The notes under the pieces: model-generated | Told to the model about the DNA's origin: nothing | Seen by the model: only the letters and a program-made list of their open reading frames with translations | Database searches by the model: none | Source of the DNA: Echeneis naucrates | Taxonomy: Eukaryota > Chordata > Actinopteri > Carangiformes > Echeneidae | NCBI RefSeq assembly: GCF_900963305.1 | Contig: NC_042518.1 | Coordinates: forward strand, 599,548-663,547 | DNA length: 64,000 nt | Reading direction: 5' to 3' | Shown here: one piece after another, positions 49,484-64,000 of the stretch | How the letters are laid out: each line of letters opens with the position of its first letter | How positions within the stretch are numbered: the first letter of the stretch is position 1 | Program-made: the position numbers and the translations under genes

Positions 49484-52400
49484 ATGTACAATGGGATTGG
49501 CCTGACGACTCCGCGGGGCAGTGGCACCAATGGCTATGTGCAGCGGAACCTGTCTAGCCTGCGGGTTAAACGGCCACGGGATGACCGTGGGGGTGAGCGG
49601 GACGAAAAGGACCGGGAGAGACTGGAGAGTCAGCTCAATAGGCAGCCCAATGCTGACATCTTGGAGCACCAACGGAAGAGGCAACTAGAAGTCAAGTGTG
49701 CTGAGCTACAAGACATGATGGAGGAGCAAGGGTAAAAAAAAAACAAACAAACTGTTTGCTTCACTGTAATACTAAGGTCTTCAATAAGATCAACTAAGAT
49801 TGACTGAGACTAAAGGAAAATCAGCCAGTGATGATACAAATAAACAATCAAATCAGTTATAGATTTGTCAGTAAATTCATTGTGTTCTAGAATTTGATGA
49901 TTTGCATTAGTTAATTCTCAGTTTGCTATATTAAAATCTAAACTAACACCATAAGTATCAGGTGTTTCTGATTTCTGTGTTAAATCCTCTTCTCTGTGTG
50001 GATGGTCAGGTATTCTGCTGAAGAGATTGAGGAGAAGGTGAATAGTTTCCGCATGATGCTGCAGGAGAAGGAGGAGCCAGCTCCTACCGCGACCGAGAGG
50101 CCAACGTAAGTCCATCACACTCAGACAACCTGAATTTCCAGTAACTCCAAGCAGCTGTTAACAGGAGCAATATCCAGTTAGCCACCTGTGTGAGTGTGCT
50201 CAGGGATGGACTGCTGTGACTGCACTCAAACACTTGGTTAATCCCTTTGAGTAAATACTAAGAACATCTCACTGGTTGGTCATGTTGGTCACAGAAGTCT
50301 CTTTGGTTTGTTCCCTCTCAGGATCACAGAGACTCATGCTCTGGCAGCCGCCAACCAGCAGAAGAATGATCGCCTTCGTGCTGCGTTTGGTATTGCCAGT
50401 GACTATGTGGACGGATCATCCTTCCATGCTGACCGCAAGGAGAAAGAGAAGGAGAAGAGAGAACAGGAACGCTTAGAGAGGGAGAGGCTGCAGCAGCAAA
50501 AATATACGTGAGTAGGACAAGCACCCTCACCCATCACAGATGATGTTGCAGTGGGCAGACTCTTGGTTAACAGCGCCTGTACAGGTGACAGGTGTGTGTC
50601 TGTGCCCTGACAGGCTGAGAGAAAGGAGGTCAAAATTGGTGCATTCAATGCTGTTCATTGGGTGTTTTCTGCAAAGTAATGTGACCTGGGTCTTGGTTCT
50701 GATCTTAGCCTTTTCTATTGCTGAGAAAAGCCAGAATTTAGTGGCTTTTATCTGGTTTAGGAAAGTGGTTTTAGTGATCTTTTTCTGCTTTTTAAGACAT
50801 TACAGTAATTATTGGTATAAAATTCATTTGTTTGTTTTTTTGCAGTCACGCACTACAAGTACAAGTGGTGTACTGTCAGCAACGACCATTCAGCATCAGT
50901 TTTGTCCCTGACTCCATGTTTGTTGCTCTTCTCTTAGGTTGGTAGAAGATTCAGACAGTTCAGATTCTCCTCCAAAGAAGCGAAGTCGAAAGAAGAAGAA
51001 GAAGAACAAGAGCCGAGACAGGTGAGAACATGAATTTGAGACGGATTGAGAGGCTTCAAACCATGGCCAGTGGGTCTGACATGTCTTTGTTTATGCTCCC
51101 AGCAGCTCAGAGAGTCCATCCCCATCTCCTCGCAGAGAGAAGAAAAAATCCAAAAAAAAGAAAAAGAAACGGTATTCCCATCAGGCTCATGTTTTATTGT
51201 TTCTCCTAATGAGTGTATGTTTACGATGATTGTTGATGAGCAATTTTTCTTCTAGTGATGCATCAGAAGAGACGGAGGAAGAAGACAGGTAGGTCTACTT
51301 AATAACAAATTAGTTCAGAGCCCTTGCTATTTCTTTAAATATGAAATCTTACTTTTGTCATTAAAGTACAGCTGAGATGGTTGTTGTTGTTGTTGTTGTA
51401 GCCTTCATTCAAAACAGTTTGAATACATTGTAGGTCATTGTTACTGTCCTACTGTCTTTACTTGAACTCTCGCCCACCCGCAGCTCCTCGGATGAGAAAC
51501 AAAAGGTGTCAAAGAAGAAAAGAAAAAAGAGTCAAAGTACAAGTCCCCTGAAAGCGAAGGCGACGCAGCGCAGGAGTGTTTCCTCCAGCTCTGCTCACAG
51601 GTAAGCGATAACAACCAGAACTGAACACTAAAGTAGGGCTGAGCCGACATCCTTCCATGGTTCTTCTCAAACTGAACAGCCTGTTAATCTCAAACTGTCT
51701 ACACTGTGACAATAACTTCAACCTTTCTTACCAATCAGTGGTATCATCTCATTTTCATTGGCATTGTAAGAGTATAAATATAATTCAATGCAGAGATCAT
51801 TTGATTGTATGAATGGGGAAGGCTGATCATTCCATCTGACACTTTCTGCCCCTGTAATGTTAACAGCCAGTCTCCAGCTCCAGTGAGGTCACGTCAACAG
51901 GAACAAATTAGAAGAAAAGTTGATGATCCCAGAGGAGACAGATCGCCTGACAGGAGGCGACGAGGCTATGAGGAGAACAGTCCACATCGTCAAGGAGCCA
52001 ACATGGTGAGACTGAGTCTACTTAGTTGTCCAAAAATCGGTAATAAAAACCAAATGAAATCAACAAACCTTTTCTCCACCATCTAGAAGAGGCCCAATAT
52101 TGAGAGGGAAAAAGAACAATCCAGTGAGAAGGAGAAGACCTCCACCAGGAGGAGACATGACTCCTCATCCCCCTCTCCTCCACCACAGGAGGAGAAGAGC
52201 TGGAACACGGAGAAAGGGAGGAGATCCAGGAGCAAACAGAGGGAGAGCGAGATAGGCAAGAGCTCCAGGAGCCGAGATGTGCAGAAAATTAGACGTTCCA
52301 AGAGCATCGAAAATGAGAGGGAAAAGGGGAGGCGTTCAAGAAGCAAAGAAAAGGAGAAAGAACGAGTAAGACGCTCCAAAAGCAGAGAGATGGACAAAGG

Positions 52401-55400
52401 AAGGCGATCGAGGAGCCAAGAAAATGAGAGGGAGGGAAGGAGGCGTTCAAGAAGCAGAGAAAAGAGGGATCAAGGGAAGGAGAGCGTCCATCACCGGACC
52501 AGACATGACTCCTCCTTGTCCCCCTCTTCTCCCCCTGCTTGCCCTAAACAGGAGACCAGGGGGGCACGAAGCAGAGACGCTGAACAGGAGAAAGACAGGA
52601 ACAAACAGGGTAAAAAGACAAGACACGACTCATCACCTTCGCTGCCTCCTGAGAAGGAGAGAGTGAGGAGGGAGAAGAGTGGAGAGAGGGAGCACAGGCC
52701 TGAGAGAGATCAACGCTCAAGGGACAACAGGAAAGACACTGGGAGGAGACAGGACAGGGAGCCGTCTCCCCACCCACAGAAACACGACAGGAGGAGGGAC
52801 GTCCACCTGTCTCAAGACTCCCAGGTGTCACCCAGGTCTCGCTCGCCCATCACCAATGGGCGTCAAAAAGAGAGAGAGATTGAGAGGAGGAGGGAGAGAG
52901 AGAGCACAAATGAGGGGGAAAGGCATATGAACAAGGCAGAACAAGACAGAGTGAGAAGCCAAGATGGGGGAAGAAACAGAGACGAGGGTGGACGAGCATC
53001 TGCAGAAATGAGAGCAAGCAGAGGGAGACCTGTGGAGAAGGGTCCGAGTGAAAGACAAGAGAAGACTAGGAGTCCCCCCAGGAAGGAGAAACAGGTGGAG
53101 AAAAGAAAAGAAAGTAGCAGCAGCAGCAGCAGCAGCAGTGGCAGCAGCGGCAGCAGCAGCGGAAGCAGCAGCGATAGTGACAGTGATAGCTCCTCCTCCT
53201 CCTCCTCATCATCTTCATCTTCCTCTTCATCCTCGGCCTCTGAAGACGAGAATGAGGTGAAGAAGGCTGAGCCAGCAGGGGGGGACAAAGGTAATCTTGT
53301 GAAAAATGCATCAGCCGTCACTGGGGCTGAAGTTCAGATGAATTTAGCCAATGGAAGAAAGGAAAACTCCGCCTCTGCGTCCGATGGTGACGGGCTCAGA
53401 CGATCCCAGCGGGACAAAGAGGATGGAGGAGACAGACGTGAGAAGGAGAGACCTACTCACGGAGCCTGTGTGGAGAGTTACCCACCCCGGGCAAAAGGGC
53501 AGGAGCGATACAGCCCCACACAGATGGACAGTCCCAGTCCACCTCCCTCCCCACCCAGCAGGACATGCAACAGGCCTGAGGCCGGAGCGGAGAAAACCAG
53601 GCTGGAGGGAAAAGGCAGGGACAGGGATGCTGCCAGGAGGCCTGCACGGTCCAGCCCCTCTGCCAGGAGGTCCCATTCTCCGCCCCACAGAACCACCACC
53701 CCGTCCCATCGCACTCCGCCAAGGCAATATCAGGAACCCCCATCCCGATCCAGGAGAAGTTCACCTCCTCCCCCATCCTGGTCAGACCGGGAGAAAGAGA
53801 GACAGAGGGACAGAGAAAGGGACAGAGAGAAGGACAGAGAACGAGATCGAGCTACCAGAAGGACCAGATCCAGGAGCCTGAAGAGGCGAAGCAGGTCCAG
53901 GAGCCTGAAGAGGCGAAGCAGGTCCAGGAGCCCGAGGAGGCGAAGCAGGTCCAGGAGCCTGAAGAGGCGAAGCAGGTCCAGGAGCCTGAAGAGGCGAAGC
54001 AGGTCCAGGAGCCCGAAGAGGCGAAGCAGGTCCAGGAGCCCGAGGAGGCGAAGCAGGTCCAGGAGCCCGAGGAGGCGAAGCAGGTCCAGGAGCCCGAGGA
54101 GGCGAAGCAGGTCCAGGAGCCTGAAGAGGCGAAGCAGGTCCAGGAGCCTGAAGAGGCGAAGCAGGTCCAGGAGCCTGAGAAGGCGAAGTCCCCCCATCAG
54201 GTAGGACAAAAGTCTGGTCCTGAAATTTTATTGCCAATTTCTTCACGACACCTGTGGAACATCTCTCTGCTCTAAACACACAAAACTGAACTTCACAAGA
54301 CAGAAAAAGTGTCATTCTTAATGTAATGAAACCATTTTTATGAAGCAATTTTTTTTAATTCAGAAGGAATTAAAAGATGCCTCCTATTTACCTCTGAATG
54401 TTCTACATTGAAGTGCAGCTTTCTCAATCTTTAATTTTTCCATCTTCCAGGTTCCGTTGCTCTCCGTCTCCACAGCGACGACGGAGGAACAGTCGCTCTC
54501 TCTCTAGAGAAAGAGGCAGAGAGCGGGAAAATGAGAAGATCAGGCAGAGAGAGGCAGAACAAGAGAGAGTCAGAGAGCGGGAAAATGAGAAGATCAGGCA
54601 GAGAGAGGCAGAACAAGAGTCAGTCAGAGCGCGGGAGAAGGAGCAACTGCACCAAAAAGATGTTCCACAGCCCAGCAGGTCCTCCTCTTCATCATCATCT
54701 TCCTCCAGCTCCTCTTCGTCCTCTTCGTCCTCACCTTCACCACCTCGAGAAAGGAAAGACACACGACCATCCACTGAGGAAGAACGAAAAAGAGGCCGAG
54801 AGGATGAGAAGAAAGAGGACAGAGAGCATAGAGGTCCTCCTTCACAGGCTCCTCCCAGAAACTCCTCCCACGCTCCACCCTCAGGAAGAAGCTCCCATTC
54901 AGATTCCCGACGCTCTGATGTAACCTCCAGAAGGTCTCCAGTCAGCAGCCAATCTGACGCCAAACCTCCGTCACGGGGTCCGAGCCGGAGGCGGTCGCCA
55001 CCGGTGGCAGCCCCTCAAGTGCTACAACGACCAATCAGAAAGGAGACCGCGGTGAATGGCAAGGAGGCCGATGGAAAACAGAAATGCAGCAGCAGCTCCA
55101 GCTCCTCTTCCTCCTCTTCTTCCTCCTCTTCGTCCTCTTCCTCCTCCTCTTCTGACAGTTCTGACTCTGAGACAGAGCAGGGAAACGGGTGAGACACATG
55201 TAAATAAAAGAAGCATTCTGTTGCTCAGTAACTACACTGATCAATGACCTGTTGACTGTTTTGATTTTTAACAGGAAGATAACCAAAGTCCAGAGCTCCT
55301 CTTCATCTTCCTCATCCTCTGAGGATGAAAAGGAAACTAAGAACAAGAGGTAAATTATAAACCAAAGTAATCAAACAGAAAGCCAAACTATTAGAATTGT

Positions 55401-55906
55401 TACATTATTATTTAAAAGGGAAGACTGGAGTGATCCAAGTTTTTAACTGGCTGAGGACTCTCTCTGTTGGAAGGATTCTTTACACAGCAGGGTGAAAATT
55501 TGATTGATCAATTCATCAATTGTATTATGCTGTTTTTGTTGCACTGGCCACATCCGCAGCTTTGATTTAACGGTGAGACTTTGACTCCTGTGTTTCCCTC
55601 TCAGCCTTGACAGGCCTCAGAGGGTTCCAGCTGATTCGCTCAGAGATTCACGCTCGCTCAGTTACTCTCCTCCGAGGCACATGAGAGCGACGGCGTCCTC
55701 CCCCAGCCGCAGGTCTGTACCTGAAGCACACAAACCTGACATTGGTTTTCTAATGTTTAGTGGTAGAAGAAGAGATGAGTTTAAACCCAATGATGAGGTG
55801 AAGCTGGTGCAGTTTGTAGAAATGATGGTTGGTGTTGTTGACGCACCGCAGGAGCAGCAGCCGTCAGTCTCCAGGCCGCTCGTCAACCAGCAGACGAAGG
55901 AAATGA
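49484..55906 (+). CDS. srrm2: Serine/arginine repetitive matrix protein 2 (short form), spliceosomal
   Basis: Spliceosome-associated nuclear-speckle scaffold. Thirteen coding exons: 49484-49731, 50010-50105, 50322-50507, 50938-51021, 51103-51171, 51256-51288, 51484-51600, 51867-52005, 52087-54200, 54451-55188, 55275-55349, 55605-55712, 55852-55906. They total 4062 nt, 1353 aa. The N-terminus MYNGIGLTTPRGSGTNGYVQ and the CWF21 domain (about 60-105, HQRKRQLEVKCAELQDMMEE, then YSAEEIEEKVNSFR) identify SRRM2. VEDSDSSDSPPKKRSRKKKK follows. The remainder is RS/SR-rich with polyserine runs and a 12-copy 9-residue repeat. The C-terminus is RSSSRQSPGRSSTSRRRK. Human SRRM2 is about twice as long and ends in a Lys/Ala-rich tail not seen here, so this is a shorter fish form or a paralogue. 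The assembly gap begins 240 nt after the stop. Confidence 0.93.
53866..54189 (+). repeat. 27-nt coding minisatellite, 12 copies, encoding an RS repeat
   Basis: The unit AGGTCCAGGAGCCTGAAGAG plus GCGAAGC encodes RSRSLKRRS. Twelve copies in phase vary almost only between CTGAAG, CCGAAG and CCGAGG (LK, PK, PR), ending LRRRS. The array sits inside the largest srrm2 exon. High identity between units suggests recent expansion or homogenisation. The unit contains no stop in several frames, which creates long spurious open frames on both strands. Confidence 0.9.
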
Positions 55907-56147
55907 GCCAACGACTTGGGCGCTTCACGACCGCCTGAACCGGGCGCGACACGGACGCCACAGCCAGCGGTCAGTAGATACACATCTGTGAATCTCGGGG
56001 GACTCACTTTGGCTCTGAGCCACCACAGTAACACCAGTGTGTTTGTGTTTTTTAAGCGGCGACAACCTTCGGCTGGCTCGTACATTTATTTTTACAAGCT
56101 GAATAAGAAACGTACACGATCATACACAAACACAGCCGAGTCAAACA

Positions 56148-56247
56148 NNNNNNNNNNNNNNNNNNNNNNNNNNNNNNNNNNNNNNNNNNNNNNNNNNNNN
56201 NNNNNNNNNNNNNNNNNNNNNNNNNNNNNNNNNNNNNNNNNNNNNNN
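56148..56247. other. Assembly gap of 100 N
   Basis: A run of exactly 100 undetermined bases, the usual placeholder for a gap of unknown size. It is bordered on the right by a TC microsatellite, the probable cause of the break. The true distance between srrm2 and rab35 is therefore unknown. Confidence 0.95.
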
Positions 56248-56261
56248 TCTCTGTCTCTCTC

Positions 56262-56311
<50 letters not shown>

Positions 56312-56316
56312 CCTCT
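56248..56316. repeat. TC/CT microsatellite at the gap edge
   Basis: Almost pure TC repeats with a few CC and TG interruptions. They extend into the gap, so the full length is unknown. Confidence 0.9.
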
Positions 56317-57791
56317 CCGGTCTTCGGGGTTTTCCTACCGCCCGTGAACGCAGCAGCAGATGAGGCAGGTGTGGTCGGGACTCTTTCCGACCGGATCCGG
56401 GACCCGACGGACCTGAGCGGGCCTGACCGGACCGAGCCTGACCGGGCCGACAGCACCGTGGACCGCCGCTGGCCGAGCCCCGGGCCCGACGACCGACCGC
56501 GGTGAGTTTCAGTGAACGAGGCCGGCTCAAAGTTTCTCCGGCTTCACCGTCCTCCGGCCGCTGTGACCGGCGGGGCCAGCGGACAGAAAGCTGTTTCCGT
56601 TCCGCCGAATCCAAGAACGACTTTAGAAAAAAACATCTGCGTGTTTTCAAACGGAACGTCGGTGAACAGTTTCCCAGGAAAGTGAGAGATGACCGGGCGG
56701 ATTTCGGGCCGGACGTTTCATCGAACCGTTAGCCGTTAGCTCGGAAACTCCAACAACCGAACTACAACCAGATTAATAAAAATAATCAGATTACATCTGA
56801 TAATCCGCCGAAGTTGGACTTCATCGTTAATCCACATCAGCTGATTTAAACGGCCTGACGGATTTTTACACCAAACTGCATTTAAATTTCCCGCAGAAAC
56901 AGAAAACAGGTAAATGTCTACAACCCGTCTTTTATTGTGTGAGCTCATTTCTGTTCATGTGCTGAAAAACACAACAGTGGTTGTGTTTGTGTTGCTCCAT
57001 CCTGTTTTCATGGAAAAGTGTGCAGCTTAGCTTTAGCCGTTAGCTGCAGGATGAGGAAGTTGTGTTCAGTGAGTCAGCTGCTGTTTGAAGAACTGGGAGG
57101 AGGAAAAGGAGCAAACACAGTAAACACTGATCAAAGATGAACTGTGAACTTCTTTATCTTGTCTCCTTCAGCTCCTTTTAAAACAGGAAGTGAAGCCGAC
57201 CAAACGAGGAATGGGTGACCTTTCATCCAACCACCAGAGGAACTGAGGAGAAGGGAGCTCCAGCAGATGTGACCCCGGCTGGAGAGCGGCAGTTCCTCTC
57301 TGGCTCTACGAGGGATGGAGAATAACTGGATTTACCAGCAGCCGTCAGGTCAGCCGTCCATTCGTGTGTCATCGCAGACCTCTGTGAAGACTCCGGGGGA
57401 ACGTCTGGAGCGGGAAGTCCCTTAAAGTTGGGTGGAACTGGAACTAAGGTGGAACCGTGCGGCCGCTCGCAGCTGTCAGGCATGAATCACAAACACACGG
57501 CTGAGAAGAAACGCTCCATTCTCTGCTGGCTGCTGTGGTTTCACCCTGAAACCAAAGAAATGATGTGAACACTTGAACTAAAACTTGGAGGATAAATCAA
57601 AACTAAAAAGTGAAGTGACCCAACTGGAAATGTTTAATCAGCAACCAAGCGTCACCTGTGATTGTTGGACAAACCTGAGTGCCGCTTTGAGCTTGTAGCT
57701 TTGGGACACACGACCAAACAGACGGCAGTCGGAGAAGAAGCTCCTCCTATGAAACTGACTTTACTTAGAAATCCAGCAGAAGGCCGTCAGG

Positions 57792-60549
<2,758 letters not shown>

Positions 60550-62114
60550 GACACAGACGGACGCCAACACCACTTAACCGCTCATCGCTTCACAAAAAGG
60601 ATTCTGGGAAACTGTGCCTTAGGAGATAAGTGTTGTGCGTTTAACCTGACGGTTCAGTCCGTCAGCACCAACTTCACGGCCTGATGAGTTCGCCAGTTAA
60701 AGGACCATTTTGCTCTTTTGTTTTTTAGCTCGTGTCTTACAAGTCAAATTAAAACACGTCTTGGAGTTTTACATTTTTGATCAGTTCGTGATGTCATGAT
60801 GTTTTTTTTTTTTCCTATCTGCTAATGTGGTGACTTCAGTGCATAAAGTGTCAGGGAATCGGCAAAAAGGGCCAATCAGTTTCCAGAGAGACATTGAGTC
60901 TGCAAAAAAAGAGAAGAAAATTCCTCCCAGATCAAAACAGACGTGACATCCGACACAGAACGTCACGTCTCCGGGAGAGGATCAACCTGAAATCTGCTTC
61001 CTCTAACATCCACAAACAAGAACCTTCAATCAAAAATACTATTTGCTTTGATGTTAAGTGGTGAGACGTCAGTTGTGTAACTGTGATGAAACAGCTAAGA
61101 CAAAAAAATCCCCGACACTTCTTTGGTCCTTTTACTCAACTGTAGTTGAACCACTGTTGTGACTTTTCTTTACCACTCAAAGGGAGCTGGATGCAGCTGT
61201 CACTAAGTCGTAACTTTGACGCACTAACAGTGTGATGAGTGCAGCGCCTTATTTCACTCAGATGAGGCCAGTAATCACAAGTCTGTGTGTAACCTGGAGC
61301 CAAAACTGTCCAGTCATTAGTCAGTTGTTTGTGTTTTTTTGTAAATCTGTTAATGAGCAAATGTGTCTAAAAATAAAGCAATAAACTCAGTTTGAGTTTG
61401 TTTGTTTCAGAGAACATTTCCTCAGACAGCAGAATGTCGGCTTAACGTGTCTTCGGTTAAATTTAAGAAATCTAATCCAACAGGTTAAACTCAACTCAGC
61501 TCCTGCAGGCAGAAGAAAACATTTTATTCAGCAATAACTGAAAAAAATGTTTTAAAATACAAAACCCAGATTTTTGTTCATTCAGATAAATGTTTTAAAA
61601 TTCAAGGAAATGAAATCATTATCAGTAAAGTTTAAGGCTCTGCAGACCCAGAGTCCAGGTCTGAGTTTTGATCTAGTCTGTAGTGAAGGAAAGATGAAGA
61701 CTCGAAGTAAAGGCAGCAGCAGCTCAGTGTAGAAACAGTGACAGTCGTCTTTTAATATAAAAAAGTAACTTGTAGCTTCATTAAAACATTTGAGTTGTGA
61801 ACAGGAACAATTTCAGGATGTTACTTGTAACTGAACATAAATCTGCAGCTGCAGAGACTGAAGTCCCTTAAACAACCTCATTTCCAGCTGTTCCCCTGAC
61901 AACATCTGGGCAGATGGTGAGGAGGGTGGAAGTGCTTTTATTCTGAAATTCTGACTTTTCAATGGGCCAGCCTTCATAAGATGATGGTGCATTCAAATTG
62001 ACAGGAAAATCCAGTTCGGCAGGCTGGTGGGATTTCACAGTCCAGAATATTTTTACCTGGAGGCCGAGAGAAAACGGCATGTCCCAATGTCCCACAGCAC
62101 TTGAATGTAGCTCC
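60550..62114. other. rab35 3' UTR and anapc2 3' UTR
   Basis: The rab35 3' UTR runs about 830 nt to AATAAA at 61372-61377. The anapc2 3' UTR lies on the opposite strand before 62115. The two genes are convergent. No exon was seen between them. Confidence 0.6.
61372..61377 (+). terminator. Candidate poly(A) signal of rab35
   Basis: AATAAA, followed closely by a second AATAAA around 61380, then TTTGTTTGTTT, a U/GU-rich downstream element typical of cleavage sites. Confidence 0.6.
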
Positions 62115-62359
62115 TCAGTTGGACTTGGGGAGTCTGTAGACGCCCGCAGAGACCATCAGCTGATGCTCCCTCACCTTCCTCTGCAGGAAGGCCTCCAGCT
62201 CGTTGACGTCCATCTCCGTGACGACGGGTCCCGTGGCGACGAACATCCGGAGCATGGAGTGGATCCGGTCCAGCGTCATGCTGTCGAGGTTGGTCAGCAT
62301 GGCCTGGATGTAGGCCCAGAACAGCTGCACAGACAGAAGGCCAGTGTGTTCAGAGGGGG

Positions 62360-62416
<57 letters not shown>

Positions 62417-64000
62417 AGCACCTGCAGCTTCTCCTCCCTCTGCTCAGATTGGGTGGTTGTGTTGGAGTCTCTCTCCTCATCGCTGTCGATCAGCATCACG
62501 CCTCTCTCCATCTTCTCCTTGGACGAGCCCGTCTCCACCACGTAGTAGCGGCCACCCGCCTCCTCCCTCAGAACGCCATGCTGCTGCCACAACGCCAACT
62601 TCCTGTGCACCAGCTCCTTCGGGGCACCCAACTTCATGCTCAGATCTTCAAGCGACCAGGAGCCTGACGGAGACCAAACCTGTTGTTGCTGTTTTTGTTT
62701 ACATCTCACAGCTGTCCTTTATGGTCAATCTAACCTAACTGATAAATCCATACTGACATGATGTTGGTAAATATCCTGATTTGTGCTTGTTGCTATAGTG
62801 ATCATGTGACCAGCTCTAGATTTACCACATGATCTGAAGCTTTTTTGTTAAATTCTGAGATGAGCGGCTGTACTTTTGTCCTGGAAGTGCAGGATGATGG
62901 CGGCGTGGATCGGGGAGACGGTGAGGTTGGTCAGCGTTCGGTCCTCCAGCTCCACGTCCAGAGTGACGGAGCCCAGGTGAGGCTTCCAGCTCAGAGTCCT
63001 CATGGCCTGAAACACAGACCACAAACTGATGTTACCGGGCCCAGAACGCTTCCTTCTGACAGCAGCAGGTCCACTCCACCTTGAGTTTCTCGTAGCGGTG
63101 CGTGTAGGCCTCCATGGCCTGGCAGACGAGCGGGGGCAGCTCCAGCTTCTCCTCCTTCAGGGGGGGCCAGAACTCAGAGGACAGGATGATGGCTGACAGA
63201 GACAGCGGGGGCTGCTCCTCCTCGCTCAGCCTCGACTCCTCCTCTCGGATGTTACTGTTGATCCTGCGAGAATCGGCCATGTCCTGGAGAGAGGAAGGAG
63301 GTCAGTGATCCATCCAGACTGTGGATCTTTCACATCTACATTTAAATGTTAAACTTTTGTATACATTTTAAAGAAACATTTTTTCCTGGCTTGTTTAAAA
63401 CATTTTTATTATCCTGTGGTGCATCTTACTTTCTCCTTGCGATAATTTCTCCAGTAAAACACAGGAGATGAAAACAGACTAAAAGTTTAAAGGTGTTAAA
63501 ACGACGACGTGCTGACCTTCAGCATGACCTCACAGTAATGCATGTGGGACTCCCCGAACCGGAGCTTCAGCAGCTCCACGTTACGGATCTCCCTGAAACA
63601 GATCAGAGTCTTCAGTTCATCTTAGGCTATAAAAAAAGAGCCATCGGCCTGGTGAGCTGAGGGACTCTGGACACTACAGTACCCATGATCCCTCGGCTCC
63701 AAGCACCTGGTACTTTGCTCATAGTTAAGTGGAACTTTCACGCGTTAGCCTGAGTTCAGACCTGGCTGTGTTGTAGTTGAGCTGGTGCAGCAGCCGGTCG
63801 GCCAACACGGCTCGATACTCGTCGATGAAAATGTCCTTGCTGCCGTAGATGCTGACCAGAAGGCTGATGATGTCAGACGAGCGGCGCTTTGAGCCCATTT
63901 TATCTGACATGTTCAAAAGAGACACGTCAGTGACACCCACCCAACTCAACAGCAGCATCGATTTAGGATGCGTTCACTGACCTGGTACAGCGTCGGTGGG
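62115..64000 (-). CDS. anapc2: Anaphase-promoting complex subunit 2, C-terminal part (gene continues past the window)
   Basis: Cullin-like subunit of the APC/C ubiquitin ligase; its C-terminal region holds the RING subunit APC11 and a winged-helix (WHB) domain contacts the E2 enzyme. Visible exons in transcript order: 64000-63982 (partial), 63903-63762, 63592-63517, 63283-63080, 63006-62874, 62663-62422, 62324-62115. They total 1026 nt, 341 aa and stop. Diagnostic stretches are SKRRSSDIISLLVSIYGSKD, EYRAVLADRLLHQLNYN, EIRNVELLKLRFGESHMHYC, ADSRRINSNIRE and ILSSEFWPPLKEEKLELPP. The C-terminal AYIQAMLTNLDSMTLDRIHS to SAGVYRLPKSN matches the WHB domain of the family. The neighbouring rab35-like gene is convergent. 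The 62422 exon ends with a weak donor (GTGCTG) followed at once by CA repeats. Confidence 0.97.
62361..62415. repeat. TG/CA dinucleotide microsatellite at an anapc2 splice donor
   Basis: About 27 TG units on the plus strand, CA on the transcribed strand. The repeat begins six nt into the intron after the 62663-62422 exon. CA-rich intronic tracts are binding sites for hnRNP L. Confidence 0.85.

Larger units (their letters stand above)
55907..57791. other. srrm2 3' end, assembly gap, and rab35 promoter and 5' UTR
   Basis: After the srrm2 stop comes a short 3' UTR, then the gap. A GC-rich stretch (about 56320-56510) ending in a GTGAGT donor at 56502 looks like the non-coding first exon of the rab35-like gene. 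The remaining 1.2 kb up to the start codon holds its first intron and more 5' UTR. No coding exon was seen. Confidence 0.5.

Noticed and set aside
53344-54348. Long open frames antisense to srrm2, up to 188 codons
   Set aside because: They arise because the 27-nt repeat and biased RS codons lack stops in several frames. They have low-complexity content and no independent splice or promoter evidence.
55916-56650. Open frames spanning the N run
   Set aside because: They read through undetermined bases and a TC microsatellite and have no protein similarity.

Overview
The window is nuclear DNA of a ray-finned (teleost-type) fish. Genes have many short exons with GT-AG introns. The proteins match vertebrate families but diverge from mammals as fish orthologues do. 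The intergenic DNA holds fish-type repeats: an L2-like LINE with an AATAG-repeat tail, short inverted-repeat elements and a GC-rich dispersed repeat. All coordinates come from reading splice junctions and checking that codon phase stays open through each gene. In every multi-exon model offered, the summed exon lengths are divisible by three.

Layout: the 3' half of atxn2l (+, 57-2819) converges on lat (-, 4405-6891). Then come spns1 (-, 10229-13646) and nfatc2ip (-, 15523-18623). The order and orientation nfatc2ip-spns1-lat is the same as on human 16p11.2. An unrecognised small membrane protein with a very cysteine-rich tail lies on + at 19614-20377; an L2-type LINE sits just beyond it on the opposite strand. 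Next are a GPI-anchor-type tandem serine protease whose second domain has lost the whole catalytic triad (-, 23425-27445), fus (-, 29840-40866), arl6ip1 (-, 42233-47834), a half-length srrm2 (+, 49484-55906), an assembly gap of 100 N (56148-56247), rab35-like (+, 57792-60549) and the 3' part of anapc2 (-, 62115-64000, running off the window).

Functionally this is a conserved syntenic block rather than an operon. atxn2l, fus, srrm2 and nfatc2ip act in RNA handling or nuclear SUMO-linked regulation. lat is the T-cell receptor signalling scaffold, spns1 the lysosomal lysophospholipid exporter, arl6ip1 an ER-shaping hairpin protein, rab35 an endosomal/plasma-membrane GTPase and anapc2 the cullin subunit of the APC/C ubiquitin ligase. 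From atxn2l to srrm2, the recognised genes have human relatives on chromosome 16p. rab35 and anapc2 do not, so a synteny break lies near the assembly gap.

The points most worth following are the catalytically dead second protease domain, the unnamed Cys-rich membrane protein, the 35-nt fus exon between two introns of about 3 kb, a CLEAR-type E-box at the spns1 promoter, the homogenised 27-nt repeat array in srrm2, and the weak 5' splice sites in arl6ip1 and anapc2 that sit against U-rich and CA-repeat tracts. I saw no retrovirus, LTR element, Polinton, CRISPR array, rRNA or tRNA gene.
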